Notes: a model not told the origin generated them from the letters alone. A stretch of DNA of 35,459 nucleotides from Gluconobacter sp. Gdi (GCF_014132155.1 NZ_BLJQ01000015.1:1-35459); one strand, 5' to 3'. Positions 8,059 to 16,207 are shown, counted from the first letter of the stretch. Numbers and translations: made by a program.

Positions 8059-8848
8059 TCAACGCTCAGACAGACGGATCGGATAGCGCAATAAGTCACG
8101 ATAGCCGCCACGAACATAATACTGACCATCAGCAACGAGACGGCGGACCTGGTTCTTGCGAGGATTGTTTTCCCAATCGGCCTTCCTGCCTTCAAACCCG
8201 AGCAAAACTTCGGCGAGCTTGCGATAACTCGCGCCAGCCGTCCGACCGTCAAACGCCCGGAGCATCAGGATATGCCGGTCCCGCGTTTGCTGCGGAAAAT
8301 CATGAGCCCACCTGCCCTCAGACCGGCCAACCAGCGCGCGCCATAAACGCAGCACGGCCTCCGCGCGAAGTTCCAGCAGCTTGTCGAGCGGCAAGATGAT
8401 GACATAGGTGGCGCGCCCGTCCGCCGGAGGTGTCGGGAGCCAGACCTGATGCGCCGATGCGCCGGACCGCCAGAAACCATGCCAGGCATCACCGTCATCC
8501 AGCCGCACGACGAGGTCCGGCAATTCCGCGAGGTTGATCGGCATGACGACCGGGTTATCTGTGTCAGCGAGAGCCTCGCGCAGTTCGATCACGTCAGGCG
8601 AGAGTTCCGGCATCCAGAAGACAGGCGTGCGGCCGGCAGGCTGCGCCGGATCGACAGGGAAATCGCAAACCCCATCGTTCGGAGAAAGCTTTCCTGCCCC
8701 TTGGCTTCGGAGCCGCAAGCGTTTTCATTCGCTGGAACGCGCGACGATATTCGTCGTCACGTCGAAGATATTCCCAGGCCATGCCGGCAGCAGCAATGTC
8801 TTGTGCGTGTTCGTAAGCGGCCGGCGACTGCCAATCTGATATCGGCAT
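8059..8848 (-). CDS. fseA: FseA-like excision activator, made by +1 frameshift (copy A)
   Basis: Two overlapping frames together encode one protein of about 262 residues. The first frame starts at 8848 (MPISDWQSPAAYEH) and carries a DUF6499 domain up to WGLRFP; unshifted, it ends at 8594 as an 84-residue peptide. The second frame picks up as FPVDPAQPAGRTPVFW and carries a DUF2285 domain to 8059. This is the layout of FseA of ICEMlSymR7A, where tRNA-Phe slips from UUU to UUC and the fused protein activates rdfS and so excision. The ribosome-binding site is GGAAGGG. Module B has a diverged copy with the same site. A simple frameshift mutation is the alternative, made unlikely by conservation of the site. 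Confidence 0.8.
8656..8662 (-). promoter_or_regulatory. +1 programmed frameshift site, copy A
   Basis: On the coding strand the site reads CGA TTT CCC TGT. Slipping one base on TTT-C (codon 63) changes the reading from Phe-Pro-Cys to Phe-Pro-Val-Asp-Pro and joins the DUF6499 and DUF2285 frames. UUU-to-UUC slippage by tRNA-Phe is the mechanism reported for FseA in Mesorhizobium. Confidence 0.75.
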
Positions 8849-9050
8849 CGCGTTACCCTTCCTCTTGCGCCTGCTTCTGGCAGCAGGAACATCAGGATGC
8901 GCAATGGGAAGATTTTGTGCAGACTGTGTTTGGAGATATGTCGATCTCGTAACACGATCGCACGATGTTATGGCGTTCGTCCGCGCTACCAAAATAGTCC
9001 GCGAGCCGGGCACGCGCCCGGCGAGCGGCACTTATTTTCCATCTTCCCGT

Positions 9051-9076
9051 CGCCGATCCGCGAAGTCGGATCGGCG
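9051..9076. promoter_or_regulatory. Inverted repeat upstream of fseA-A
   Basis: CGCCGATCC and GGATCGGCG pair perfectly over 9 bp around an 8-base spacer, about 200 bp upstream of the fseA start and 75 bp beyond the methylase stop. It may be an operator for fseA or a terminator-like hairpin for the methylase gene. No T-run follows on either strand. The rest of the roughly 300-bp gap shows nothing else I can name. Confidence 0.35.
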
Positions 9077-9151
9077 CAAATTTGTACGGACAGACAGGCC
9101 CAAGAAAGGAAAGACGCAGAACCGAATTGTCGGCCCTGCGGCGTTCGATCC

Positions 9152-9832
9152 CTATGCTGCTATTTTCTTCGCCGCGTGCCAGGCCAGTCGCCGGGTCGCC
9201 GTTGCCGCATGTTCTGCGTCGAGTTCCATCCCCAGCCACTCACGGCCGAGATGCTGCGCCGCCACCAGCGACGAACCCGAACCGCAAAACGGGTCCAGCA
9301 CCAGACCACCAGCCGGGCAGAACGTATCCACCAGCGGAAGCAGCGCCGCGACGGGCTTTTGCGTCGGATGCAGCCTGTTCCCCGAGTAGGGCATGTCGAT
9401 CACGTCCGGCACCGGCTGATGGGGCCGCATCGCATTTCCCTTCGCCAATAGATAGGCGCTTTCGTGCTCGTAGCGCAGAAAACCCGAAGATGAGGCGTAT
9501 GACTTGCGAAACACGATATGCCCGACCATGCGGAACCCGGCGGCTTTCCAGGCGTCGGCAAACAGGTCGATCTTATTCCATCCGTAAAAACTGACGGCAA
9601 GACCGCCCCATTTCAGGACACGGTGCATCTGATTCACCGCAGGCCGGAGCCAGCGCGCATTATCGTCATTGCGGACCTTCCGCCCGTCCCTGCCCTGATA
9701 ATTCACCAGGTAAGGCGGGTCGGTCAGGATGAAATCCACCGAATTGCGCGGCATTGCCCGCATCAGGTCCACGCTGTCGCCATTGAGAATGGTATTGCGG
9801 AAATCGGTCGCCGTGATGGTGTTGCCGGTCAT
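9152..9832 (-). CDS. DNA methyltransferase (N6-adenine/N4-cytosine, beta class)
   Basis: The 226-residue enzyme would transfer a methyl group from S-adenosylmethionine to an exocyclic amino group in DNA. The catalytic DPPY (Asp38-Tyr41) comes first and the cofactor-binding DPFCGSGS comes late, the order of the beta class. An LHPTQKPVAAL box lies between, as in phage and plasmid orphan methylases. The ATG at 9832 begins MTGNTITATD; upstream codons give low-complexity sequence. There is no restriction endonuclease beside it, so it is probably an orphan methylase protecting the element from host restriction or marking its own DNA. The adjacent DUF2726 protein has a nuclease-like fold, but pairing is speculative. 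Confidence 0.85.
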   Translation of the reverse strand: MTGNTITATDFRNTILNGDSVDLMRAMPRNSVDFILTDPPYLVNYQGRDGRKVRNDDNARWLRPAVNQMHRVLKWGGLAVSFYGWNKIDLFADAWKAAGFRMVGHIVFRKSYASSSGFLRYEHESAYLLAKGNAMRPHQPVPDVIDMPYSGNRLHPTQKPVAALLPLVDTFCPAGGLVLDPFCGSGSSLVAAQHLGREWLGMELDAEHAATATRRLAWHAAKKIAA

Positions 9833-9853
9833 GGTCTTTGCCCTTTGTTCCGC

Positions 9854-9877
9854 GAGGAACAGCCCCCGCTGTTCCTC
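9854..9877. repeat. Hairpin in the methylase leader
   Basis: GAGGAACAG and CTGTTCCTC pair perfectly around CCCCCG, 22 bp upstream of the methylase start. A mostly C/G loop and its place in the 5' leader suggest an mRNA structure or an operator affecting methylase expression. The sequence on to 10035 shows no gene. Confidence 0.35.
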
Positions 9878-10035
9878 TGCCTCGCGGCGAGCAGCGGGGT
9901 AGCAACGGCAAGGGCGACCGATGGGGAGGGGTCTCTCCCGGTCTGCACGGAGCGTAGCGCAGGAAGATCGGGGACACCCCATCGGGCGGCGTCAGCCTGC
10001 TGACGCGAACCCTTGCCGGCGCGAGGGCGGAGCCC

Positions 10036-10659
10036 TTAGCCTGTTCTTTTTTCTGTTTCCAGCACTCCAACTTTCTCTGAAAGCGCGGCGAGGATGTCGA
10101 GCTTGCCCATTCTTTCGGGAATTTCGAGCAGCGGGATACCCGCCTTCTGCAAGGCCAGACGCTTGACCGCCATGCGAGCGTCAGCGTCGCCGGACAGATC
10201 GTGACCGGAACCGTTATACTCGACCACCAGGACCGGATTACCAAAACGATCGATCAGAAGGAAATCGACGCGCTTGCCACTGTAGGACTTGAACGCCCGC
10301 TTCTGACGCGGATCATCCGGGGCATAAGGCGTTTTGATGAAGCCACCCATCGCAACTTCGAAGGCGAAACGCCAGTCGGGCTGCATATCCTTGATCCATT
10401 CATCGATCGCATAGAGCACGCGCACGGCTTCCCGATTGACGGGAGGGACTGCCTTCAGGCTGCATTCATCAATGAACCGCAACTGGTTCTGCGGATCGGA
10501 CAGGTCATTTTCCTGTCGGTATTGCCGACGCCGTTCGTCTTCCTTCTGCCGAACAGCGGCCTGCTGCGCCAGGGCCTCTTTCGCGCGGCGATCCCGAACG
10601 TAGAATCCGATGGCATATCCGATCGCCAGAAAAATGATCACCTTTTCCACTTCCGCCAT
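10036..10659 (-). CDS. DUF2726 protein, membrane-anchored, nuclease-like
   Basis: In this 207-residue protein an N-terminal membrane segment (VIIFLAIGYAIGFYV, about residues 7-21) is followed by a charged, coiled-coil-like linker rich in Lys, Arg, Gln and Glu. A C-terminal DUF2726 domain completes it. The domain shows GKRVDFLLIDRFGNPVLVVEYNGSGH, a pattern of the PD-(D/E)XK nuclease superfamily in which Asp and Glu bind metal, and ends with ALQKAGIPLLEIPER. A GGGAGG ribosome-binding site precedes the ATG. It is divergent from the small gene at 10779. Its role is unknown; DNA processing or defence at the membrane is an inference from the fold. Confidence 0.8.
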   Translation of the reverse strand: MAEVEKVIIFLAIGYAIGFYVRDRRAKEALAQQAAVRQKEDERRRQYRQENDLSDPQNQLRFIDECSLKAVPPVNREAVRVLYAIDEWIKDMQPDWRFAFEVAMGGFIKTPYAPDDPRQKRAFKSYSGKRVDFLLIDRFGNPVLVVEYNGSGHDLSGDADARMAVKRLALQKAGIPLLEIPERMGKLDILAALSEKVGVLETEKRTG

Positions 10660-10778
10660 GCCTCCCTTTTCTGCGCGATCACCGCCGATTACCGCATTGA
10701 CCGGCGTCTGGTCTTCTCAAATCCCCTTGTCCCGTCCTTCATCGTTCCTGTCGCCCCATGACCGGGAAAGTGGACAGG

Positions 10779-10985
10779 ATGGCACGCAAACCCGTCAGGA
10801 TCAGGATCGAGGTGTTCGACCCCACTGAGGCGGAAACAGCCGAAGAGGCGTTTCGCCCCTCCAATGAAGCCGTCCGATCCCTCGCCCGCCTGATCGGGCG
10901 TCAGATCGCCCGCAAGCAGTTTGAGCGTGCCCGCGCGCTGGAGCGGAAACAGACCCGGCAGAACCGATCCGGCCCCATGCGGTAG
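10779..10985 (+). CDS. Small charged hypothetical protein
   Basis: This 68-residue protein (MARKPVRIRIEVFDPTEAE...) has a basic start, an acidic middle and a helical, Arg/Gln-rich C-terminus (LARLIGRQIARKQFERARALERKQ). I recognise no domain. The second ATG is preferred because a purine-rich GGGAAAGTGGA lies upstream; the ATG at 10758 would add seven residues and has none. It sits alone between the divergent DUF2726 gene and higB. Its codon use matches the GC-rich neighbours, so it is probably real. A small DNA-binding or antitoxin-like role is possible but not shown. Confidence 0.55.
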   Translation: MARKPVRIRIEVFDPTEAETAEEAFRPSNEAVRSLARLIGRQIARKQFERARALERKQTRQNRSGPMR

Positions 10986-11049
10986 CTTCCTCTCCCCGGC
11001 TGCGTTTCCCCCGGCGAACGCCCCCTCGCCGGGCAGTCGTGCATTTTTC

Positions 11050-11078
11050 TTGTGACCATTATGGTCCCGTGATATAAG
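11050..11078 (+). promoter_or_regulatory. higBA promoter with operator palindrome
   Basis: A -35 TTGTGA (11050-11055) and a -10 TATAAG (11073-11078) are 17 bp apart. Between them is a perfect palindrome, GACCAT T ATGGTC (11054-11066), placed as expected for repression by HigA or the HigBA complex. Transcription would start only a base or two before the higB ATG, so the message may be nearly leaderless. Confidence 0.55.
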
Positions 11079-11086
11079 GTCAGTCA

Positions 11087-11410
11087 ATGAGGATCATCGC
11101 CCGTCGCACGCTGAGAGAGTTCGTCGACAGTCTGGTGGGTCAGAAGGACCAGCCGGCCGTCAAGGCGGCGCTGGATGCCTGGTTCGCCGAAGTCGGCAGG
11201 GCTGCGTGGACGAGCACTGCCGATGTGAAGCGGCTCTATGCCACGGCCAGCATCGTCAGTGCCGAGCGGATCGTCTTCAACATCAAGGGCAATGCCTATC
11301 GTCTGGTCGTGGCGGTCGATTTCGAGAAAAGTATCGTCTGGATCAAATGGATCGGCACGCACAAGGCGTATGACAGGATCGACGTGACGGAGGTGGAGCA
11401 TGACGGCTGA
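11087..11410 (+). CDS. higB: HigB-type toxin (RelE-like mRNA interferase)
   Basis: The 107-residue toxin would cut mRNA on the ribosome when its antitoxin is lost. Family features are the opening MRIIARRTLREFV and the late box RIVFNIKGNAYRLVVAVDFEKSIVWIKWIGTHKAYDRID, typical of the HigB_toxin family. It comes before its antitoxin gene, the unusual order that defines higBA systems, and overlaps it by 11 bp. A promoter with a palindromic operator lies directly upstream. On this element it probably stabilises the module next to the recombinase by killing or arresting cells that lose it. Confidence 0.9.
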   Translation: MRIIARRTLREFVDSLVGQKDQPAVKAALDAWFAEVGRAAWTSTADVKRLYATASIVSAERIVFNIKGNAYRLVVAVDFEKSIVWIKWIGTHKAYDRIDVTEVEHDG

Positions 11411-11780
11411 TCTGAAACCCATCCGCAACGAGGCGGATTATGACGCAGCGCTGGAAGAAGTCGGCCGGCTGTGGGGTACGAAGAGCGGCACACCGGACGG
11501 CGACCGCCTCGACGTGCTGGCAACGCTGATCGACGCCTATGAGGCGAAGCACCATCCGATCGACCCACCCGATCCGGTCGAGGCGATCCGCTTCCGCATG
11601 GAGCAGCAGGGCCTCACCCGCAAGGATCTGGAGCCGATGATCGGCCCGCGCAACCGGGTGGCCGATGTGCTGAACCGCAAGCGCGGCCTCTCGATCGATA
11701 TGATCCGCCAGTTGCATGACGGCCTAGGCATCTCGGCCGAGGTGCTGATCCGGCCCAGCCGGATGGACAAGGTCGCCTGA
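11400..11780 (+). CDS. higA: HigA-type antitoxin
   Basis: The 126-residue antitoxin has an N-terminal toxin-binding part and a C-terminal helix-turn-helix (QQGLTRKDLEPMIGPRNRVADVLNRKRGLSIDMIRQLHDGLGI) that would bind the operator upstream of higB. The repeated ISAEVLIRPS ending is typical of HigA proteins with this kind of partner. Its ATG lies inside the end of higB, so translation is coupled. The gene ends 14 bp before the serine recombinase start, so recombinase transcription may be partly under HigA control, an inference from spacing only. Confidence 0.9.
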   Translation: MTADLKPIRNEADYDAALEEVGRLWGTKSGTPDGDRLDVLATLIDAYEAKHHPIDPPDPVEAIRFRMEQQGLTRKDLEPMIGPRNRVADVLNRKRGLSIDMIRQLHDGLGISAEVLIRPSRMDKVA

Positions 11781-11794
11781 TAGGAAACACCGCC

Positions 11795-13519
11795 ATGACC
11801 CGCGTCGCCCTGTATGCCCGCTACTCGTCCGACAACCAGCGCGACGCCTCGATCGAGGACCAGTTCCGCATCTGCCGGGAACACGCGAAGCGGGAAAAAT
11901 GGAAGATCATTAACGCCTACAAGGACGCGGGTATCTCTGGCGCCAGCATGATCCTGCGTCCCGGTATCCAGACCCTGTTGCAGGATGCCCAGGCCGGGCG
12001 CTTCGACATCGTTCTGGCCGAGGCGCTGGACCGCATCTCGCGGGATCAGGCCGACGTCGCCACCCTGTTCAAGCACCTGAAATTCGCCGGCGTGCCGATC
12101 GTTACCCTGGCCGAGGGCGAAATCAGCGAACTGCATGTCGGTCTCAAGGGCACGATGAATGCCCTGTTCCTGAAAGACCTTGCGGCCAAGACCCATCGTG
12201 GCCTGCGCGGCCGGGTTGAGGACGGCAAATCCGGCGGCGGTCTCTGCTACGGCTATCGCGTCGTCCGGCAGTTCGACGCAAAGGGCGAACAGATCCGGGG
12301 CGATCGCGAGGTCGACGCGCATCAGGCGGAGATTATCCGCCGCATCTTCCGGGACTTCGCCGCCGGCATCGGCCCACGCGCCATTGCCAAAGCCCTGAAC
12401 GATCAGGGCATCGCCGGTCCCGAGGGCAAGCTGTGGAGCGACACCACCATCCGGGGCCATGTGAAGCGCGGCACCGGCATCATCAACAACGAGCTGTATA
12501 TCGGACGCCTGGTCTGGAACCGGCAGCGCTATGTCAAAGACCCATCCACCGGCAAGCGCGTCTCGCGCCTTAATCCGGAATCCGAGTGGGTGGTAACAGG
12601 GGTTCCCGATCTGCGGATCGTCGATGACGCGCTCTGGCAGGCGACCAAGGCCCGCCAGAGCGTCATCGCCGAGAAGTACGTCAACGTCACCGAGGCCGTT
12701 CGCGCCCACCACAAGCGGAACCGGCTCAACGGCACCCGCCGCCCGAAATCCCTTCTGTCGGGCCTGCTGTTCTGCGGCCTGTGTGCTGGCCCTTACACGC
12801 TGCGGGGTTCCGACCGCTTCGCCTGCTCAGGCCATGTCACCAATGGTTCCTGCGCCAACAGCCGGACGATCCCCCGTCCCGATCTGGAGCGCCGCGTGCT
12901 CTCCGGTCTCAAGGACCGGATGATGGCGCCGGAGATCGCGGCCGAAGCGATGCGCGCCTATGCCGAGGAGACCAATCGCCTCAATCGCGAGCGCCGCTCC
13001 AACGCCGATGTCTGGCAGGTGGAACAGGTGAAGGTCGAGAAGCATATCCGGGGCATCATCGAGGCCATCAAGGAGGGCATGTTCCATCCCAGCATGAAGG
13101 CGGAGATGGACACGCTCGAAGCCCGCAAGGCTGAGCTGGCGACCCTGCTCTCCGACGTTCCCAACGATGTGCCTGACCTGCTGCCGAGTGCGTCAGCGAT
13201 CTATGCGCGCAAGGTCGGACGCCTGACCGACGCCCTCAACCACCCTGAGGAACGGCTGGAAGCTGCCGAGGCACTGCGGGCGCTGATCGAGAAGGTTGTG
13301 CTGACACCCGGCCCGAACCGGGGCGAGATCGACGCGATGCTGTATGGGGAACTGGGCACGATCCTGAGCTGGATCGAGCGGCAAGCCATTGGAAAGGCTG
13401 AAAAAAGAAACACTCCCGGAGTTGGGCTCACGGGAGTGTCGGTATCAGTGGTTGCGGGGGCATGCAACCAATGTAGCCTGCGTCTTGTGAGCGGGTTCGT
13501 TGAACGTATCGCAGCATAG
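11795..13519 (+). CDS. Large serine recombinase (candidate integrase of module A)
   Basis: This 574-residue protein has an N-terminal resolvase domain with the nucleophile in YARYSSDNQ (Ser11) and the arginine motif EALDRISRDQADVA. A recombinase domain (KSGGGLCYGYRVV, then HVKRGTGIINNELYIGRLVWNR) follows, then a zinc ribbon (CGLCAGPYTL, CSGHVTNGSC) and a coiled-coil-rich C-terminus. Such enzymes integrate or excise elements at short att sites. It starts 14 bp after higA with an AGGAAAC ribosome-binding site. The last 30 or so residues encode an odd VVAGACNQCS tail because the DNA there resembles a tRNA 3' end. That tail suggests the gene ends in its own attachment site or has been fused to new DNA. 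Confidence 0.88.
   Translation: MTRVALYARYSSDNQRDASIEDQFRICREHAKREKWKIINAYKDAGISGASMILRPGIQTLLQDAQAGRFDIVLAEALDRISRDQADVATLFKHLKFAGVPIVTLAEGEISELHVGLKGTMNALFLKDLAAKTHRGLRGRVEDGKSGGGLCYGYRVVRQFDAKGEQIRGDREVDAHQAEIIRRIFRDFAAGIGPRAIAKALNDQGIAGPEGKLWSDTTIRGHVKRGTGIINNELYIGRLVWNRQRYVKDPSTGKRVSRLNPESEWVVTGVPDLRIVDDALWQATKARQSVIAEKYVNVTEAVRAHHKRNRLNGTRRPKSLLSGLLFCGLCAGPYTLRGSDRFACSGHVTNGSCANSRTIPRPDLERRVLSGLKDRMMAPEIAAEAMRAYAEETNRLNRERRSNADVWQVEQVKVEKHIRGIIEAIKEGMFHPSMKAEMDTLEARKAELATLLSDVPNDVPDLLPSASAIYARKVGRLTDALNHPEERLEAAEALRALIEKVVLTPGPNRGEIDAMLYGELGTILSWIERQAIGKAEKRNTPGVGLTGVSVSVVAGACNQCSLRLVSGFVERIAA
13411..13438. repeat. Hairpin near the recombinase 3' end
   Basis: CACTCCCG and CGGGAGTG pair perfectly over 8 bp with a 12-base spacer. 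It lies within the last 40 codons of the recombinase, just before the tRNA-like sequence. It may be part of a recombination site or an mRNA hairpin. Confidence 0.4.
13449..13470. other. Candidate att site resembling a tRNA-fMet 3' end
   Basis: TGGTTGCGGGGGC at 13449-13461 equals, in antisense, the last 13 bases (with CCA) of many bacterial initiator tRNAs. The match stops abruptly and the next bases, GCAACCA, form an inverted repeat with TGGTTGC. No tRNA body is present. A short tRNA-end match at the tail of a recombinase gene is typical of an attachment site after integration. No second copy was seen in the window. Confidence 0.4.
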
Positions 13520-13626
13520 CTAAACGACTGAAAAAGGAGAAGCTTTTTCCCGCGTTCCCTTATAGCCCGTGGGTGTGCTGAATGTGGCTGCACATGCGCG
13601 TGCCCTTCTGTCGCCGGAGCACGACG

Positions 13627-13837
13627 ACAATCAACGCCAGTCTGGCCCGTCACGGGATATTCATCATGGACGGGCGTGGCCGTCAAATGGATAACGTGCA
13701 CGTTGAGCGCCTGTGGGTATTCTTGAACCACGAACCCGTCTACTTAGTTGGGCTCGAAACCGAATTGGCAATGCGGATGGGGTGGCAGAATGGGTTGCCA
13801 TTATAATGCGCTAAGTCCACATCCCGCACTGGTCGGA
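13627..13837 (+). pseudogene. IS3-family transposase fragment (OrfB end)
   Basis: A degraded piece of an IS3-type integrase-domain transposase is visible. GIFIMDGRGRQMDNVHVERLW resembles the family's ISMDGKGR.DN.F.ERLW block, with its DDE glutamate. Further on, YNALSPHPALVG in another frame matches the closing YN.RPHSALGG. A frame change between them and the absence of the rest of the gene show it is dead. It lies just beyond the recombinase, at the boundary to the low-GC cargo. From here to 14070 I see only a long C-run near 13888 and no gene. Confidence 0.7.
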
Positions 13838-14070
13838 TGCGAGCCCCATCAGGCGCATCATATCGCGCCGGCACCGTCAATTGGGGAGGCGTCCCCCCCC
13901 CCCACACACAAGACAACAAATAGCAATCCGGTCAAAGAGGCGGCATCGCGACCGCTGGTTATCCTTAGAAAGTCAATAAAACTGTTGGAACGGACGGCAC
14001 ATCCTCTCTAAATAATATCTAGGATTTCTACTATAACCTGATTCGCTTGATTGAAATTTTCAGACGAACT

Positions 14071-14844
14071 CTAGAAGGCTGTCCTGACCAAGCCACCGTC
14101 AATGCGATAACCTGCTCCTGTGATGGCGGCAGCCCTATCGGAGACTAGGAACGCTATTAAGTCTGCAACCTCACGTGGCTGCACAAAACGGTCAATCAAA
14201 CTAGTCGGCCTATATCTCCTTATGAATTCCCGCTCCATCTCGTTTTCGCTCATGGTTTCCCCCTTGAAGACCGATTTTACAAAATCGCTGACCCCTTGGG
14301 TCCACGTTGGACCTGGCAACACACTATTCACCGTCACTCCAGTACCAGCCGCCACTTGGGCATAACCCCGTGCACTTGCGACCTGCGCAGCCTTTACGGC
14401 ACCGTAATGGATCATTTCTGTAGGAATTTGCAAGGCCGACTCACTACTTACAAATACAACTCTACCATCTCCACGTTCTATCATCTGCGGCAGATAGTGC
14501 TTAGTAAGGCGAACTGCACTCAAAAGATCTACTTGAAACATTTCAAGCCAGTCACTATCGGTGAGATCGAGCGCCGATTTTGATTTGAACATTCCAGCGT
14601 TGTTGATGAGCACATCAACGCGCGGGACGGAAGCAGAGACCAGGGGAACACTGTCTTGACTTCCAACATCGGCAACGCAGCTCGATATTTCCCCGTAGGC
14701 TTCTAAAGCCAGGACTGCTGCCTGAAGTTTAACAGGATCGCGCCCATTGACCACGACGTGAAACCCATCGAGTAAAAGTGCTCTAGCAGTTTCAAATCCA
14801 ATACCTTGCGAACCGCCAGTTATTAATGCGATTTTTTTGCTCAT
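14071..14844 (-). CDS. Short-chain dehydrogenase/reductase
   Basis: The 257-residue NAD(P)-dependent oxidoreductase has all classical SDR motifs. These are TGGSQGIG near the N-terminus for cofactor binding, NNAG after it, and a catalytic Ser in VSSESALQ with Tyr and Lys in YGAVK. The C-terminal GYRIDGGLVRTAF is the usual SDR ending. The start chosen (MSKKIALITGG) has GGGAG eight bases upstream. Asn in VVVNGRDP after the second strand fits NADP(H) use. It is last in a minus-strand block after the beta-propeller gene (38-bp gap), so it probably reduces or oxidises a carbonyl of the same small molecule. The substrate is unknown. Confidence 0.9.
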   Translation of the reverse strand: MSKKIALITGGSQGIGFETARALLLDGFHVVVNGRDPVKLQAAVLALEAYGEISSCVADVGSQDSVPLVSASVPRVDVLINNAGMFKSKSALDLTDSDWLEMFQVDLLSAVRLTKHYLPQMIERGDGRVVFVSSESALQIPTEMIHYGAVKAAQVASARGYAQVAAGTGVTVNSVLPGPTWTQGVSDFVKSVFKGETMSENEMEREFIRRYRPTSLIDRFVQPREVADLIAFLVSDRAAAITGAGYRIDGGLVRTAF

Positions 14845-14882
14845 GCTCCCAACTCCCATTCCATTGATTTAGGGTGAAAATG

Positions 14883-16151
14883 CTACAGTCCTTCCTTCTG
14901 GAAGTAATGCATAACTATTTGCGAGTTATTCGCCTCAAAATAGTTTTTTACGGAATATCCGATGGTAGCGAAGTCTACTACACCAGCTCCCTCGCGAGGT
15001 ATCAGCTTGATTCTCGCGACAGACGCATCGGAAACTTTCCACTTTAAATACATACCTTTTACTGGATCAATGATCTTGTAGTAATAAACTCCCTGCCATG
15101 GTTCTGGCCCGCGGAGACCTACTAGAAACTCATCATCCCCGTCGTTATCAAAATCGGCTGCCACAACGCAGTGGCCTGGGCCTTCTCCCAACTCGTTCGG
15201 GTCACCGTAAACGTCAAGAATATCGCGGGACCACTGGGATCCCAGATTGCTACATCCTTGAGTCGCGTAATAAATACACACGGTATTTCCGTGGAATGGC
15301 TCCAATGACAGCACGATGTCGTGACCAGTACTTCCCAGATGCCCAATGGCCGCGTCGCCGCTGCCTTTGAATCCCGTTCGCTCGAGTTGGCTGCCTTCGC
15401 CACTTCCGACCGTTTGCCACGCCCATTTTTCTTCGTTGATGTCGTAGAAAAAAATGCGTACGCCTTCGTCAGAACAAATCAATAAGGCATCGGCGCTTCC
15501 CGTCGGGTTACCGCCGCGAATAAGTTCCACACCGTGAACGAAACGGAAATCACCATTATTTATAATTTTACTAGGCCATTTCTCGCGAGAATTTCCATCG
15601 CTCGGAGAGCTGAACAAGACTATGGGCAATACGGCATGTGTACCATTGAGCCCTACTATCGGAAACCCAATGATCTCCATATGACCAGATGTAGTAAAAT
15701 TTCCAACACGGAATCGGTGCAGCGCCGGAATTTGTCCGATTAGATGATGCTGCCACGGCACATCAGGGGACGGACCCGGTTCAAGCCATGCGAGTTTCCC
15801 GCCGTCGCCAGAAGGATCTCGGAACGTACCAGTGCACCCGTACAAATCATAGCAAATTATTGGATTCAGCCGCCCAGTTCCGTCCAATGGCGCGAGATCC
15901 ATGGCCACAGGCATCGTGAGCGAGTTGGTCAAAAGTTTTCTTCGCCAGCCGCCGACAAAAGGAGCTCCAAACCACGTATCGCGAGAGTATAGAAATATCT
16001 CACCCATGGTCGGACCATAACCGATGATTTCGTTACGGCCTTTGGCCGAAATACCGCCCCAGTCAACCCAATATCCGTCCCGAAGAAACTCGTCGACCAC
16101 CTCCTGCTCGAATTTTGGCGCGACTATGGTGGCTGATATATTCTCTTTCAT
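14883..16151 (-). CDS. Aldos-2-ulose dehydratase-like beta-propeller protein
   Basis: The 422-residue soluble protein has no signal peptide and an FG-GAP/VCBS-like propeller pattern. From memory it resembles the N-terminal propeller of fungal aldos-2-ulose dehydratase (AUDH), which removes water from 1,5-anhydro-D-fructose or glucosone. Shared blocks are DGYWVDWGG, then IIGYGP, PVAMDLAPLD, GGKLAWLEP, IPALHRFRVGNF, EPFHGNTVCIYY, DFDNDGDDEFLVG and FATIGYSVKNYFE. His145 in ALHRF sits where I recall AUDH's catalytic His, and Asp333-Asp340 look metal-binding. The fungal enzyme is about 900 residues with C-terminal cupin domains; this one ends after the propeller. It is co-directional with the GST-like and SDR genes. 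A binding-only propeller is the alternative. Confidence 0.6.
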   Translation of the reverse strand: MKENISATIVAPKFEQEVVDEFLRDGYWVDWGGISAKGRNEIIGYGPTMGEIFLYSRDTWFGAPFVGGWRRKLLTNSLTMPVAMDLAPLDGTGRLNPIICYDLYGCTGTFRDPSGDGGKLAWLEPGPSPDVPWQHHLIGQIPALHRFRVGNFTTSGHMEIIGFPIVGLNGTHAVLPIVLFSSPSDGNSREKWPSKIINNGDFRFVHGVELIRGGNPTGSADALLICSDEGVRIFFYDINEEKWAWQTVGSGEGSQLERTGFKGSGDAAIGHLGSTGHDIVLSLEPFHGNTVCIYYATQGCSNLGSQWSRDILDVYGDPNELGEGPGHCVVAADFDNDGDDEFLVGLRGPEPWQGVYYYKIIDPVKGMYLKWKVSDASVARIKLIPREGAGVVDFATIGYSVKNYFEANNSQIVMHYFQKEGL

Positions 16152-16207
16152 TGATTATTTTCCTTCGCTCTACACTCGGTTTCCCATTTTTTGACTTCGT
16201 TATAGGA

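Noticed and set aside
11537-12712. Long minus-strand open frame opposite the serine recombinase
   Set aside because: No motif or ribosome-binding site; the plus strand encodes a complete recombinase with its catalytic and zinc motifs.
13881-13912. C-run and CA-rich tract near 13888-13912
   Set aside because: A short low-complexity run in IS debris; not long or regular enough to call a repeat array.
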